The translations under genes were made by a program, and so were the position numbers. Under the pieces are notes generated by a model, which had not been told where the DNA came from, searched no databases, and was given only the letters and a program-made list of their open reading frames with translations. A stretch of 38,958 nucleotides of DNA from a virus: the IMG/VR virus record IMGVR_UViG_3300036900_000195, positions 1-38,958 of that record. The stretch is one strand, 5' to 3'. Positions 14,211 to 23,627 of this stretch are shown here, in pieces (positions within the stretch are counted from its first letter, which is position 1; each line of letters opens with the position of its first letter).

Positions 14211-15740
14211 GTGGAATATCCGGGTATGGTGGGCGAGACTTATCCCGCGCGCAGCTTTGCGGTGTCGATCGACCGGCTCGTGAACTGGTACCCGGAAATC
14301 GTGGAATCGCGCAAGGGGAAATCGCTCATCAACTATTACCCGACGCCGGGCCTTACCCTCGTCGCCGACACCTCGGCGCTCGGCAGCGGGCGCGCGGCGT
14401 TCGCGATCGACGGCCGCCAGTTCGCCGTGATCGGGAAATATCTCGTCGAATTCGATCAGTTCGGCACCTACGCGAAGCATCCGGGCGACACTGACCCCGC
14501 GCCCGTTTTTCTTCTCGACGACGGCAACCCGGCGATGATTGTCGCGAATTCGAAGACGCCGCCGCAGCTCATGATTACGTCGGGCGGCAAGGGCTATATT
14601 TTCGATCTCTCAAGTAACGCGCTTACCGAGATCACCGGCGGCATTATCGACCCCGGCGGCACAAATACGCCCGGCCAGTTCCTCGGTTCCTCGATGGCCG
14701 CGTTTCTCGACGGCTACTTTATTGCGCTGACGCCCGATTCGCGGGGATTTCAGATTTCGCAGCTTAACGACGGCTTTACCTGGGCCGCGGATGACGTGCA
14801 GTTTAATAACGGCTCGGCCGACAAGATCAAGGCGATCATTACGGATCACGAGTACCTGTATCTGGCGGGCTCAAAGCGCATGGCGGTCTACGCGAATACG
14901 GGCCCCATAGGCACCTCGGATTTTCCGATTAACCCCGTACCCGGCGCGTTCATCGAGCAGGGGATCCGCGCGCCTTTCACGTTTCAGCGCATCGACAATA
15001 CGCTGATGTGGTTCGGGGAAAACGAGCACGGCGCGGGCTGCGTGTACCGCGCTGAGGGCTTTATCCCGAAGCGCGTTTCCACGCACGCCATTGAATCCGT
15101 ATGGACCCGTTACGGCGAAGATACCGACGCGATCGCATTCACCGATCACCGCGAGGGGCACACCTTCTACCGGCTCACGTTTCCCGCCGCGGATCAGACA
15201 TGGATTTACGACCTTGCTACAGATATGTGGCACGAGCGCGCCTCGTGGGATTCAGCGCTCGGGGCTTATCACGCGCAGGTGCAGCGCTTCCACTGCTACG
15301 CGACGGGCGGCGTCTCGCCCTTCGGCCGTCACTTTGTCGTTGGCGCGGACGGGAAAATCTATCGCGAAGACGCTTACGTTTTCACCGAAGACGGGCGCGC
15401 GATCCGGCGCGTGCGCATCGCGCCCGTGATCGCGAAAGAAAACAAGCTGATGTTTGTTTCGCGGCTCGAGATCGTCGTTCAGCCCGGCGTCGGGCTCGAC
15501 GGCGATCCCGCGGCGCAGGGCGCAAACCCGGAAATGATGCTGCGCTATTCGCCCGACTCGGGCGCTACCTGGTCCTCGGTCCTCACCGCGCGGGCCGGGC
15601 GCTCGGGGCAGTATGGCAGGCGCGTCGTATTCGATCAGCTCGGCTCCGGGCGCGCGTGGGTGCCTGAAATCTCGGTTACGGACCCGGTTAACTGGGTGAT
15701 CGTTTCCGCGCAGATCGAAGCGCAGGCGGGGGCCTGGTAA
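14211..15740 (+). CDS. Packaged-DNA stabilisation / tail hub protein, P22 gp10-like
   Basis: The 509-residue protein starts at GTG 14211, directly after the previous stop. The N-terminus (GETYPARSFAVSIDRLVNWY) and the string of beta-rich repeats in the middle (FAIDGRQFAVIGKYLVEFD, MAAFLDGYFIALTPDS, YLYLAGSKRMAVYANTG) fit the beta-propeller-like P22 gp10 hub, which stacks under gp4 and holds the DNA in the head. The end overlaps the tail-fibre start by one base (TAATG). Confidence 0.85.
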   Translation: MEYPGMVGETYPARSFAVSIDRLVNWYPEIVESRKGKSLINYYPTPGLTLVADTSALGSGRAAFAIDGRQFAVIGKYLVEFDQFGTYAKHPGDTDPAPVFLLDDGNPAMIVANSKTPPQLMITSGGKGYIFDLSSNALTEITGGIIDPGGTNTPGQFLGSSMAAFLDGYFIALTPDSRGFQISQLNDGFTWAADDVQFNNGSADKIKAIITDHEYLYLAGSKRMAVYANTGPIGTSDFPINPVPGAFIEQGIRAPFTFQRIDNTLMWFGENEHGAGCVYRAEGFIPKRVSTHAIESVWTRYGEDTDAIAFTDHREGHTFYRLTFPAADQTWIYDLATDMWHERASWDSALGAYHAQVQRFHCYATGGVSPFGRHFVVGADGKIYREDAYVFTEDGRAIRRVRIAPVIAKENKLMFVSRLEIVVQPGVGLDGDPAAQGANPEMMLRYSPDSGATWSSVLTARAGRSGQYGRRVVFDQLGSGRAWVPEISVTDPVNWVIVSAQIEAQAGAW

Positions 15741-18700
15741 TGGCGGCCACTCAAAGCGCCGGAACCGCGGGACTCGCGCCGCAGATGTCGATCGTAAACG
15801 CGGACGGCACGCCCACGGTGTTTTTCTTCCGCTGGCTGCTGAACACGGCGGCAACGGCCGCGGCGGGCGCGGGCGGCGGGAACGCGCCCGGCGACGATAC
15901 GCAGGTTGTTTTCAACGCCGGCGGCTCGCTCAGTTCTGATCCCACTTTCACGTTTCATGACGGAAGTCTCTGGCTCTCGGGGCCTCCGGGCACAGGCGTC
16001 GCAGCCCCGCTGTTCAATTCGACGGCCGAGGGCGTCGAGCACGCCTTTCAGCAGAAAGACGGGCGCTTTTACGTCACCGGCGCAGGCGACGGCTACTTTC
16101 AGAACCTCATCGTTACCGCGACTTTCAACTCGGAAGCTACCGGCACAACCGCGGCGGTCCAGCAATACACGGGCACATTCGTAATTTTCGGGAACGGCAA
16201 TGCGCAGTTTCAGGCGCTCGCGATCGCGGGGCCGCTTACGTTTCCCGACGGCACGGTTCAGATCACGGCGGCTACCTCGGGCGGCGGCGGGGGCGGGCAG
16301 AATCAGACGCCGTGGTTATCGAACATCGACGCCGCAAGTCACAGCCTCGACAAGCTCGATTTCCTGCAGTTCTCCGCAACCGGCTCGCAGGCCATTCTGT
16401 CACCCGGGGCGCTTGCTCTGATTCCCCAACAGCCGCTTTATCTTTTGCCCAAAGGCAGCCTCTTTATCGCTACGGGCTCATCGCAAACGACGCGCCTCTC
16501 GATCGACACGGCGGGGCACATTACGGCGAGCGCGGCGGATGACGGCGGGATCGTACTGGCGGCCGCGGGGAAAATTAAGAGCAGCGCGGGCGGGTTCGTT
16601 TTTCCCGACAATACGGTTCAGATCACGGCGGCCACCGGCGGCGGCGGCTCACAGACGCCGTGGCTGTCCGACATCGACGCGGCTTCTCATAACCTGCTGA
16701 ACGCAGCAAGCGTCGGCGCTGCGGCGGGCGCTGCGCTTGCGCTGAAGACGTCGGCAATATCGCGGATTTCAATCGACACTCAGGGCCACGTCTCAATCGG
16801 CAAACCAGACGGCGGCGCGGCGGCATCCCTGCTCGCCACCGATGAAATACGCATTACGACCGCAGGGGCGAACGCCAATTTCGTCATTTTTGGACCGCAG
16901 GGCAGTAACCGGAATCTCGCCTTCGGCGATAACGCGAACGGCTTCCGCTGGACGTTCGCGTGCGACAACTCCGCCGAAAGCGGCGGCAATATCGGCAGCG
17001 CGTTTTTCATCGCCCGCTGGAGTGACACCGGCAGCTATATCGACGCGCCGCTCTACATCTCGCGCAACGACGGCACCGTAACCGTTAAGGCCCTTTACAC
17101 CTCCGGGCAGATAAACGCGAACAAACTCGTACTGTCGTCCGGCGGCAGCGTGCAATTCGGCGACGGCACAATCCAGACCACGGCGGCGACCGGCGGCGGG
17201 TCACAGACGCCGTGGACGCAGAACATCAACGCCGCCGGCTTCCAGCTGCAGAACGCGGGGAAAATAGGCATCGGCACCTCGTCGCCCGCTTCCGGCCTCG
17301 TCGTTACCGGCAACGCCTCGCCCCTCACCGCTCTGATAAACGGAGCCATCGGCGCGGTGCAGGTTGCGGCTGCCGACGGGTCTTTCCCTGAAATCGGCTT
17401 CGACGGCTTCGGCGCTAACAACTGCGGCCTTCTGACGTTCCGCAGCAGCAACGGTACGAACGCGGCGAAAACGGCGAGCGGCTCCGCGCAGTACCTGGGA
17501 CAGATTCGGGGTTACGGATACGGCGCGACCGGCTATGGCGCTCTCGCGTCTGCGCTGATCGGATTTCTTTCGACCCAGGCGTACAGCGACACCGCACGCG
17601 GCGGAGCAATCGCTTTCCGCGTCATCGCGAACAACACCGTAACGCAGTCTGAAGCCATGCGGATTGACCAAAGCGGCTTCGTCGGCATCGGCAATAGCTC
17701 ACCCGCTGCTTTGCTGGACCTTATCGGGGCGACGAACGCCTCTATTCGCATCGCAAGCGCATTGACCGGGCAGCCCATGATCCGGCTGAATGCGGCTACT
17801 TCATCTGCGCCGCCATACATCCAGTTTCAGCTCGATGATTTGGCGACGAAATCGGTAACGCTCTGCATGGGCGGCGTTCCGGCCGGCGGAGCCCCGACAT
17901 CGGGCGATTTCGTAATCGCAACTTATCCCGGCAGCGGCGGGTGGATAGAGCGGTTCCGTATTCTGAACACCAACGGCAACGTGGGCATCGGCCAGGCGTC
18001 ACCCGCCGTTAAGCTCGACATCGTTTCAAACGACAGCAGCGATTCGGGCGGGGCAATTCGTATCCTTCCGGCGAATCTTACGCAGTCCGCAACCTACAGC
18101 TTCGGCGGGATTACCGGATCCTACTATTTCAAGATTCAGTCAGCTACCAACCAGTACCTGGCCCTGAATGGTGGGGGCGGGCCGGTCGTAGTGGGTTCGC
18201 TTGCAATAGGCGGCGCGGCTGCGCTGGAAGTGGGCGGCAATATCCGCATGAACGGCACGCGGTCTACCATCTTTTGTCATGGAGACACCGCAGGGCATGT
18301 AGGCGGCTTTCAACTCCTCAGTCTCGGCTCGGGCAGTCCGATGATTATCACCCCGACCGATAACGCCGGTACTCCCGCAGCCGTGCCGATTACTCTCGGC
18401 GGCTTCGGCGCATTCAACAGCACTATCGTCGGGTTGTGCGTAAGCGGCAATCTTGCCGTCGGAAGCAACGCGAACAACTCACTGACGAACGCGCTCGTCG
18501 TCAGCAAAAACACCGCCGCGCCGCGAGCGATGAGCTACAGCGACGGCATCCAGTACGTCGGCGCAGATGCGCAGATGGCGCAGATGTCGCTCGACTCCTA
18601 TGGGGCGCAGGGGGCATTGGTTAACTTCCGCTGCGCGGGCGGGACGAACGCCGCGCCAGCGGCGGTAGCGGCCAGCCAGATTATCGGCCAGGTGAACGCG

Positions 18701-19270
18701 ATGGGCTGGAACGGCTCCGGTTACGCGCAGTCGGCCTGCATTCAGTTCGTCAGTAAGGCAGCGTGGAATCCGTCGAATAACTCGACCTGCATGACTTTCA
18801 ACATCACCAGGCTGGCCTCAACGGGAATTTTCGAGGTGATGCGAGTCACCGAAGGAAGCTGCGTCGGCATAATGACGGCCACCCCCACCTATTCGCTGGA
18901 GATAGGTACTGACCTGGCCCTGAAGGCCTCAACGAGTACCTGGCAGGTTGCGTCTGACCTACGACTGAAACGCAACGTGCGGAACCTGAAAGGCGGCCTC
19001 GACGTGATTCGCAGGCTGCGCCCCGTCGAAGCCGAATACAACGGACTCGCGGGCACGAAAGACGGGCAGCGCGTCGTTTCGTTCATTGCGGACGAAGTGC
19101 GGGACGTCGTTCCGCACGCGGTCGGTTCGTCGCGGCGCAGGCTCCGCAAAGACGACGAAGACGAAACCGACGTCCTCGACCTCAACATCCACGAAATTCT
19201 GATGCATGCGATTCTTGCGATTCAGCAACTCGCGGGCGCGAAACAACTGCCCGTACAGGAGGGTTTTTAA
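15740..19270 (+). CDS. Tail fibre with C-terminal S74 self-cleaving chaperone
   Basis: This 1176-residue protein is built from Gly/Ala/Thr-rich beta repeats. A linker repeats three times at about residues 165-205, 290-320 and 470-500 (FPDGTVQITAA followed by QTPWLSNIDAA). The last ~106 residues form a peptidase S74 intramolecular chaperone: SDLRLKRN at about 1071 carries the cleavage Ser and downstream Lys, and later comes VVSFIADEVRDVVPHAV. In this family (phage endosialidases, T5 L-shaped fibre) the domain trimerises the fibre and then cuts itself off. The N-terminus probably attaches to the tail. Receptor target unknown. Confidence 0.88.
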   Translation: MAATQSAGTAGLAPQMSIVNADGTPTVFFFRWLLNTAATAAAGAGGGNAPGDDTQVVFNAGGSLSSDPTFTFHDGSLWLSGPPGTGVAAPLFNSTAEGVEHAFQQKDGRFYVTGAGDGYFQNLIVTATFNSEATGTTAAVQQYTGTFVIFGNGNAQFQALAIAGPLTFPDGTVQITAATSGGGGGGQNQTPWLSNIDAASHSLDKLDFLQFSATGSQAILSPGALALIPQQPLYLLPKGSLFIATGSSQTTRLSIDTAGHITASAADDGGIVLAAAGKIKSSAGGFVFPDNTVQITAATGGGGSQTPWLSDIDAASHNLLNAASVGAAAGAALALKTSAISRISIDTQGHVSIGKPDGGAAASLLATDEIRITTAGANANFVIFGPQGSNRNLAFGDNANGFRWTFACDNSAESGGNIGSAFFIARWSDTGSYIDAPLYISRNDGTVTVKALYTSGQINANKLVLSSGGSVQFGDGTIQTTAATGGGSQTPWTQNINAAGFQLQNAGKIGIGTSSPASGLVVTGNASPLTALINGAIGAVQVAAADGSFPEIGFDGFGANNCGLLTFRSSNGTNAAKTASGSAQYLGQIRGYGYGATGYGALASALIGFLSTQAYSDTARGGAIAFRVIANNTVTQSEAMRIDQSGFVGIGNSSPAALLDLIGATNASIRIASALTGQPMIRLNAATSSAPPYIQFQLDDLATKSVTLCMGGVPAGGAPTSGDFVIATYPGSGGWIERFRILNTNGNVGIGQASPAVKLDIVSNDSSDSGGAIRILPANLTQSATYSFGGITGSYYFKIQSATNQYLALNGGGGPVVVGSLAIGGAAALEVGGNIRMNGTRSTIFCHGDTAGHVGGFQLLSLGSGSPMIITPTDNAGTPAAVPITLGGFGAFNSTIVGLCVSGNLAVGSNANNSLTNALVVSKNTAAPRAMSYSDGIQYVGADAQMAQMSLDSYGAQGALVNFRCAGGTNAAPAAVAASQIIGQVNAMGWNGSGYAQSACIQFVSKAAWNPSNNSTCMTFNITRLASTGIFEVMRVTEGSCVGIMTATPTYSLEIGTDLALKASTSTWQVASDLRLKRNVRNLKGGLDVIRRLRPVEAEYNGLAGTKDGQRVVSFIADEVRDVVPHAVGSSRRRLRKDDEDETDVLDLNIHEILMHAILAIQQLAGAKQLPVQEGF

Positions 19271-19680
19271 TGGCCGCTTTAGACAATACACTGCAAAGCA
19301 AATATCTTTCGCGCCCCGTCGTGCGCCAGCGCAACTCGATCACGCTCGTGAACTGGTCCGGATACTATACGGCGCTCGCAATTCCGCCGACGCCCGATGA
19401 CGCCTGGGTACGCCAGCGGATACTCGCCGAGCAGATGCCGCTCACGCTCGACTATGCCACAACGCAGACGCTCACGTACTTCCTGCAGGACACGATTACG
19501 CAGACCAATATCCTGCAGTTCATCAGCGAGGACAACGACGGCGCGACCGAAGTCGCGCTCTCGGGCCAGAACGACTCGATAGCCGCGGCCTTCATGCCGC
19601 GTTACGCGGCCGCCGTGATAAACGACGGCCAGGTTACGCAGTGGCGCGAGCGCAACAACGCGCCGGCGGCGGGGCAGTAA
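19270..19680 (+). CDS. Hypothetical virion-region protein (136 aa)
   Basis: ATG 19270 overlaps the fibre stop by one base (TAATG), showing translational coupling. The protein is mainly beta/alpha with no cysteine, no signal peptide and no membrane helix. Motifs include VVRQRNSITLVNWSGYYTAL and LQFISEDNDGATEVALSGQN. Its tight coupling to the fibre suggests a fibre accessory or assembly factor, but no family is recognised. Confidence 0.65.
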   Translation: MAALDNTLQSKYLSRPVVRQRNSITLVNWSGYYTALAIPPTPDDAWVRQRILAEQMPLTLDYATTQTLTYFLQDTITQTNILQFISEDNDGATEVALSGQNDSIAAAFMPRYAAAVINDGQVTQWRERNNAPAAGQ

Positions 19681-19688
19681 AGGACGCC

Positions 19689-19943
19689 ATGAACGAACAG
19701 GCCGCAATGAAGGAACGGAACGGAAACAGCCGGCCGGAAGCCGCGGAAGAAGCCGCCCGGGCGGAAGTCGTCGCGCTCGACGAGCCGCTGATCGCGCTGC
19801 TCGCGGACTTCCGCCAGCAGGCGCAGGCGATCGAGGCGCAGGCGCGCGGCGCGCTCGCGCTCTTTATGCGCCAGCACGCGCTCGCCGGCAACTGGCAGAT
19901 AGCCGCGAACGGGCGCGAGCTGGTACGCGCGGGCGGCGAATGA
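19689..19943 (+). CDS. Small hypothetical protein (84 aa)
   Basis: ATG 19689 lies 8 bp after the previous stop, with AAAGGA at 19678-19683. It has an acidic N-terminus (PEAAEEAARAEVVALDEP), a helical middle (LLADFRQQAQAIEAQARGAL), and a C-terminal motif NWQIAANGRELVR. Short proteins with this pattern occur in tail regions of other phages (from memory), without known function. Confidence 0.6.
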   Translation: MNEQAAMKERNGNSRPEAAEEAARAEVVALDEPLIALLADFRQQAQAIEAQARGALALFMRQHALAGNWQIAANGRELVRAGGE

Positions 19944-19944
19944 A

Positions 19945-20388
19945 GTGATACGGGAAATAGGCATCGACGAACTCGACCGCGTGGAAGAAACGGCGCACGC
20001 GTTTTACGCCTCGTCGCGTTTCCTCGATCACTTTTCACTCGCGAAATTTCGCGAGATATGGACGCAGTTTCTCGAGCTCGACGCCGGCGTAATCTTCGCC
20101 GCGGATTCTGATGGCGAAATCGTGGGCGTGATCGGCGGGCTCGTGCATCCGGAGATATACGGCAACGGGATCGTAGCCGAGGAGTTTTTCTGGTTCGTGC
20201 GCCCGGAATTCCGCGGCGCAGGCGTGCGGCTTTACCGGCGCTTCGAGCAGTGGGCGCGCTCGCGCGGCGCGGGCGAAATCCAGATGGTTCATCTGTTCGA
20301 CTCAATGCCCGAAAAGGTCGCGAAATTCTACCTGCACAGCGGTTTTGAGCCCGTCGAAATGCGCTACCGGAAGGCGCTCACGGCATGA
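19945..20388 (+). CDS. GNAT-family acetyltransferase
   Basis: The 147-residue protein starts at GTG 19945. It has a GNAT fold: beta strands VIFAADSDGEIVGVIGGLVH, the acetyl-CoA-binding part EEFFWFVRPEFRGAGVRLYR (similar to the R/Q-x-x-G-x-G/A motif: RGAGVR), and the C-terminal FYLHSGFEPVEMRY typical of GNAT enzymes (a Y followed by GF). It would acetylate an amino group of an unknown substrate. GNAT genes next to ejection-protein genes occur in other podoviruses. The end overlaps the oxygenase-like gene (ATGA), so they are probably made together. Confidence 0.85.
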   Translation: MIREIGIDELDRVEETAHAFYASSRFLDHFSLAKFREIWTQFLELDAGVIFAADSDGEIVGVIGGLVHPEIYGNGIVAEEFFWFVRPEFRGAGVRLYRRFEQWARSRGAGEIQMVHLFDSMPEKVAKFYLHSGFEPVEMRYRKALTA

Positions 20389-20933
20389 AAGGCTACCGCG
20401 TTTTCGATGACTTTCTGCCGGATCCGGCCCGGCACCGGGCCCGCGCGCTCACGCTCGAGTACAAAACCTATGCGTTCCCCGAGGCGACGTTTCACGGTAT
20501 AGCGATCCCGCCCGAGGGCGATGTCGCGCTCGCGCTCGCCGGCCGCTTTCCGGGCGCGACGCCCACGCTTTCGTTTTTCCGGAAGTCGCCCGAGGGGCAG
20601 ACCGAGCCGCACTTTATTCACACCGATGTCGATATGGGCGATTGGACGGCGCTGCTGTATCTCAATCCGGATCCGCCCGCGGGCGACGGTACGGTTTTCT
20701 GGGAGCACGTCGCGACGGGCGAGCGCGAAAACGCCGCGCCGCATCTGCGCTCCGTCGAGGGCCGCTCGGCCGAGGGCTGGAAACCGTGGCGCAGGACCGC
20801 GGCGCGCTTTAACCGGATGCTCTTATTTCCGGCGACATACTTTCACTCGCGCGCGATCTTCGCCAATTGGGGCGACGGGGACGGCGCGCGGCTTACTCAG
20901 GTCACTTTCGGCAGGGGAGATTTACCGCTATGA
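20385..20933 (+). CDS. 2OG-Fe(II) oxygenase-like protein (DUF6445-like)
   Basis: The 182-residue protein starts at ATG 20385. It has the facial-triad pattern of 2-oxoglutarate and Fe(II) oxygenases: HTDVDMGDWTALLYLNP supplies His-x-Asp, and FPATYFHSRAIFANWG supplies the distal His. Between them are GTVFWEH and NRMLLFP, strands typical of the double-stranded beta-helix. Substrate unknown. The arrangement resembles prolyl-hydroxylase-like proteins (DUF6445, from memory). It is coupled to a GNAT gene, so the pair may modify the same target, such as a virion protein or host factor. Confidence 0.72.
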   Translation: MKGYRVFDDFLPDPARHRARALTLEYKTYAFPEATFHGIAIPPEGDVALALAGRFPGATPTLSFFRKSPEGQTEPHFIHTDVDMGDWTALLYLNPDPPAGDGTVFWEHVATGERENAAPHLRSVEGRSAEGWKPWRRTAARFNRMLLFPATYFHSRAIFANWGDGDGARLTQVTFGRGDLPL

Positions 20934-21904
20934 GCATAGGGACAGGGGCGGCGATCGCGCTCGGCGTCGGCGCGGCGGCGACGGCCGCCGGCGGGATCGG
21001 GAGCGCGCTCATCAATAAAAGCGCCGCACAGAAAGCGTCCGCGCAGCAAACGCAATCGGGACAGGCGGCGATCGACGAGCAGAAACGGCAGTTTGATATC
21101 ACGCAGGGGAATCTCGCCCCGTGGCTCACGGCGGGACAGGGCGGGCTCGCGCAGCTCGTATCGGGCACGCAGCCCGGCGGCGCGCTCGTAACGCCGTTCG
21201 GCGAAACGTACAACACGCCCGCGCCGTTTTCCTATGCGGCATTTGATCCGGGCGCCGCTTTCACCGCGCCTACGCTCGATAACACCAACGATCCCGGTTA
21301 TGCGTTCCGGCTGCAGCAGAGCCAGCAGGCGCTCACGCGCGCCGCGGCGGCGTCGGGCGGGGCATTTTCGGGCGGCACAGTCGCGGCGCTCACGCGTGCC
21401 GGACAGGACTACGCGTCGAACGAATACCAAAACGTGTACAACCGCGCTCTGACGGGCTATAACACCAATTTCAACGACCGGCTGAACTCCTATTCGACGA
21501 ATCTCGCGGGGGCGCTCAACACCTACAACACGAATGTAAATACCGGGCTCAACGCTTACAACACGCGCTTTAATGCCTTCAACACCGGGCAGACGAACAC
21601 CTACAACCGGCTCGCGGCGCTCTCGGGCAGCGGGCAGACCGCGGGAAGCACGCTCGCGACGACGGGCGCGGCCGAAGCGAACGCCGTAGCGAACCTGATT
21701 ACCGAGCAGGGCAACGCTCAGGCGGGCGGGACGCTCGGGCAGGGGGCCGCGGTCAATCAGGGCATCAATTCAGTTACCGGCGCGATCGGCGGGGGGATTA
21801 ACAGCTACCTTACCGGCTCGCTTCTCAGCAGCCTTATGGGCGGTAGCAACAAAAACCCGAGTCTGCCGGCGTGGGTTGGCGCGCCGCTCGGCTATCAGGG
21901 GTAG
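20930..21904 (+). CDS. Ejection / DNA transfer protein (324 aa)
   Basis: ATG 20930 overlaps the oxygenase-like stop. The product starts with a hydrophobic Gly/Ala-rich segment (about 4-26) and then has the pattern QFDITQGNLAPWLTAGQGGL, DPGYAFRLQQSQQALTR, GAFSGGTVAALTRAGQDYAS and NEYQNVYNRALTGYN. This series is typical of podovirus 'DNA transfer protein' relatives that leave the virion and help DNA cross the cell envelope. Asn/Tyr-rich repeats (YNTNFNDRLNSYSTN) occupy residues 175-235. It is the first of three ejection-type genes in a row, as gp7, gp20 and gp16 are in P22. Confidence 0.8.
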   Translation: MSIGTGAAIALGVGAAATAAGGIGSALINKSAAQKASAQQTQSGQAAIDEQKRQFDITQGNLAPWLTAGQGGLAQLVSGTQPGGALVTPFGETYNTPAPFSYAAFDPGAAFTAPTLDNTNDPGYAFRLQQSQQALTRAAAASGGAFSGGTVAALTRAGQDYASNEYQNVYNRALTGYNTNFNDRLNSYSTNLAGALNTYNTNVNTGLNAYNTRFNAFNTGQTNTYNRLAALSGSGQTAGSTLATTGAAEANAVANLITEQGNAQAGGTLGQGAAVNQGINSVTGAIGGGINSYLTGSLLSSLMGGSNKNPSLPAWVGAPLGYQG

Positions 21905-21913
21905 GAGGATTTT

Positions 21914-23623
21914 ATGGCGCTCGATCCGACTCTCATTACGAACGCGATGCAGGGATGGCAGGCGCCGCAGTCTTTCGACCCGTTGAGCCAGATCGCGAAG
22001 ATTCAGGCGCTCAAAAACGGCTTTGTTCAGTCGCAGGTACAGCAGCAGGCGCTTCAGTCGGGCGCGCTCGAGCTGCAGGAAAGGCAAAAAGCGATTCAGG
22101 AGCAGGACGCGCTGAACGCTGTTTTCAAATCGGCGTACATGACCGATCCCAATACCGGCGCGGTAACGCTCGACGAAAACAAACTTTATCCGGGGCTCGC
22201 GCAGGCCGGGCTCGGCGCAAAGATCCCGGGGATTCAGACGGCTATCACGGCCTCGAAGAAAAACGCCGTAGAGTTCCAGAAAGCGGACACCGACGCGAAG
22301 ACGGCAAAGGCGAATTATCTCGGGCAGGAGGTTCTGGACATTGCCGACAGCGGTTACGATCCGGGCACGTTTACCGCGAAAATCGCGTCGGCCGTCCAGC
22401 ACGGCGCGTTAACGCAGGCCGACGCCGCGCAGGCGCTCCGGCAGTTCCAGCAGAACCCGACAACTGACGGCGTTAAGGCGATCGTCGGCCCGATGCTCTC
22501 GCACTCGCCCGTGGTGCAGGATCTTCTCGACAAGCGGAAGACCGCGCAGGCCGCGGCTGATCGCGGGACGGCGGCCATACAGGGGGCGGATCTTGCGAAA
22601 GAAAAAGAACGCGTCGTGAAAGTGACCACCGCGCTGCAGGCGGCCGCCGCCGCTCAGACGCCGGATCAACTGGAAGCCGCGCGCAGCGCAGCAATTGCCG
22701 CGAAAGCGACACCGGATGAACTGAAGCGGATCCCGATGGCGCTCGATACGGCCGCGCAGGCCGCGCTGCGCCGCTCGCTTCTGACGGCCGAACAGCAGAC
22801 GACGGCCGATCAGGCGGCGCTCAACGCGAAAAACACCGAAGCCGACCGCAAGGTGACGCAGGCGCAGAACGCGAAGCGAATCGCCTTTGAGCAGCAGAAC
22901 GCCAGCATCAACGCGAAGAAATTCGCGATGGAATTCGGCGGCGACGCGGTTAAAGGATGGGCGAAACAGGTACAGGACAATCCCGACACCGCAAACACCG
23001 TCCCGCCGCCGCTGCGCACCGCCGTTATGCAGGCGTTCACGGCGAACACGGGATTACCCTATCCGAAGCCGCTCACCGGCACGGCTGTCGATCAGGAACG
23101 CGCCTCGCGTAACGCGCTCGATGCGGTCGCGCAGGTAAAGGCAGCGCTTGCGGATCCGGCGATTCAAAGCCGCATCGGGCCGATTCTCGGCCGTCTCGGC
23201 AGCGCCGAACAGACGGCGGGAACGGCTATCGGGCTAACGCCCGAACAGGAAGCGAAGGCGCAGCAGCTCAGGACCAACATGAGGTACCTGGTGTTTCAGG
23301 AGGGTAAAGCGCTCATGGGCGGCCGTATGCCGGCGCAGCTCATGACGCAGCTCGAGCAGTCAAGCCCGAATGTCGCAATGGATGCGGGCACGCTCAACGG
23401 CGCGCTCGCGGGCGTCACCGACGCTGCGGGCCGCAACCTTGATCAGACCTTCAAACAGCGCTACGGCGAAAACGCCGCGCGCCCGAAACCGGCGGCGGCC
23501 GCGCCGGCGGCCGTGCCGGCTGATGTAAAAGCCGCGCTCGCGAACCAGCCGCCCGGCGTTCACAAACTGAGCGACGGCTCGAAATGGATGAAAGCGGCCG
23601 ACGGGAGTATTACGCCGCAATAA
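21914..23623 (+). CDS. Internal virion (ejection) protein, coiled-coil (569 aa)
   Basis: ATG 21914 has a perfect TAGGAGG ribosome binding site at 21902-21908. The protein is highly helical and Gln/Ala/Lys-rich, with long coiled-coil stretches (about residues 30-85 and 215-340) and a beginning MALDPTLITNAMQGWQAPQS typical of phage internal virion proteins. No catalytic motif is seen. By position and composition it corresponds to the second P22-type ejection protein. It is followed four bases later by the large ParB-domain protein. Confidence 0.72.
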   Translation: MALDPTLITNAMQGWQAPQSFDPLSQIAKIQALKNGFVQSQVQQQALQSGALELQERQKAIQEQDALNAVFKSAYMTDPNTGAVTLDENKLYPGLAQAGLGAKIPGIQTAITASKKNAVEFQKADTDAKTAKANYLGQEVLDIADSGYDPGTFTAKIASAVQHGALTQADAAQALRQFQQNPTTDGVKAIVGPMLSHSPVVQDLLDKRKTAQAAADRGTAAIQGADLAKEKERVVKVTTALQAAAAAQTPDQLEAARSAAIAAKATPDELKRIPMALDTAAQAALRRSLLTAEQQTTADQAALNAKNTEADRKVTQAQNAKRIAFEQQNASINAKKFAMEFGGDAVKGWAKQVQDNPDTANTVPPPLRTAVMQAFTANTGLPYPKPLTGTAVDQERASRNALDAVAQVKAALADPAIQSRIGPILGRLGSAEQTAGTAIGLTPEQEAKAQQLRTNMRYLVFQEGKALMGGRMPAQLMTQLEQSSPNVAMDAGTLNGALAGVTDAAGRNLDQTFKQRYGENAARPKPAAAAPAAVPADVKAALANQPPGVHKLSDGSKWMKAADGSITPQ

Positions 23624-23627
23624 AATC

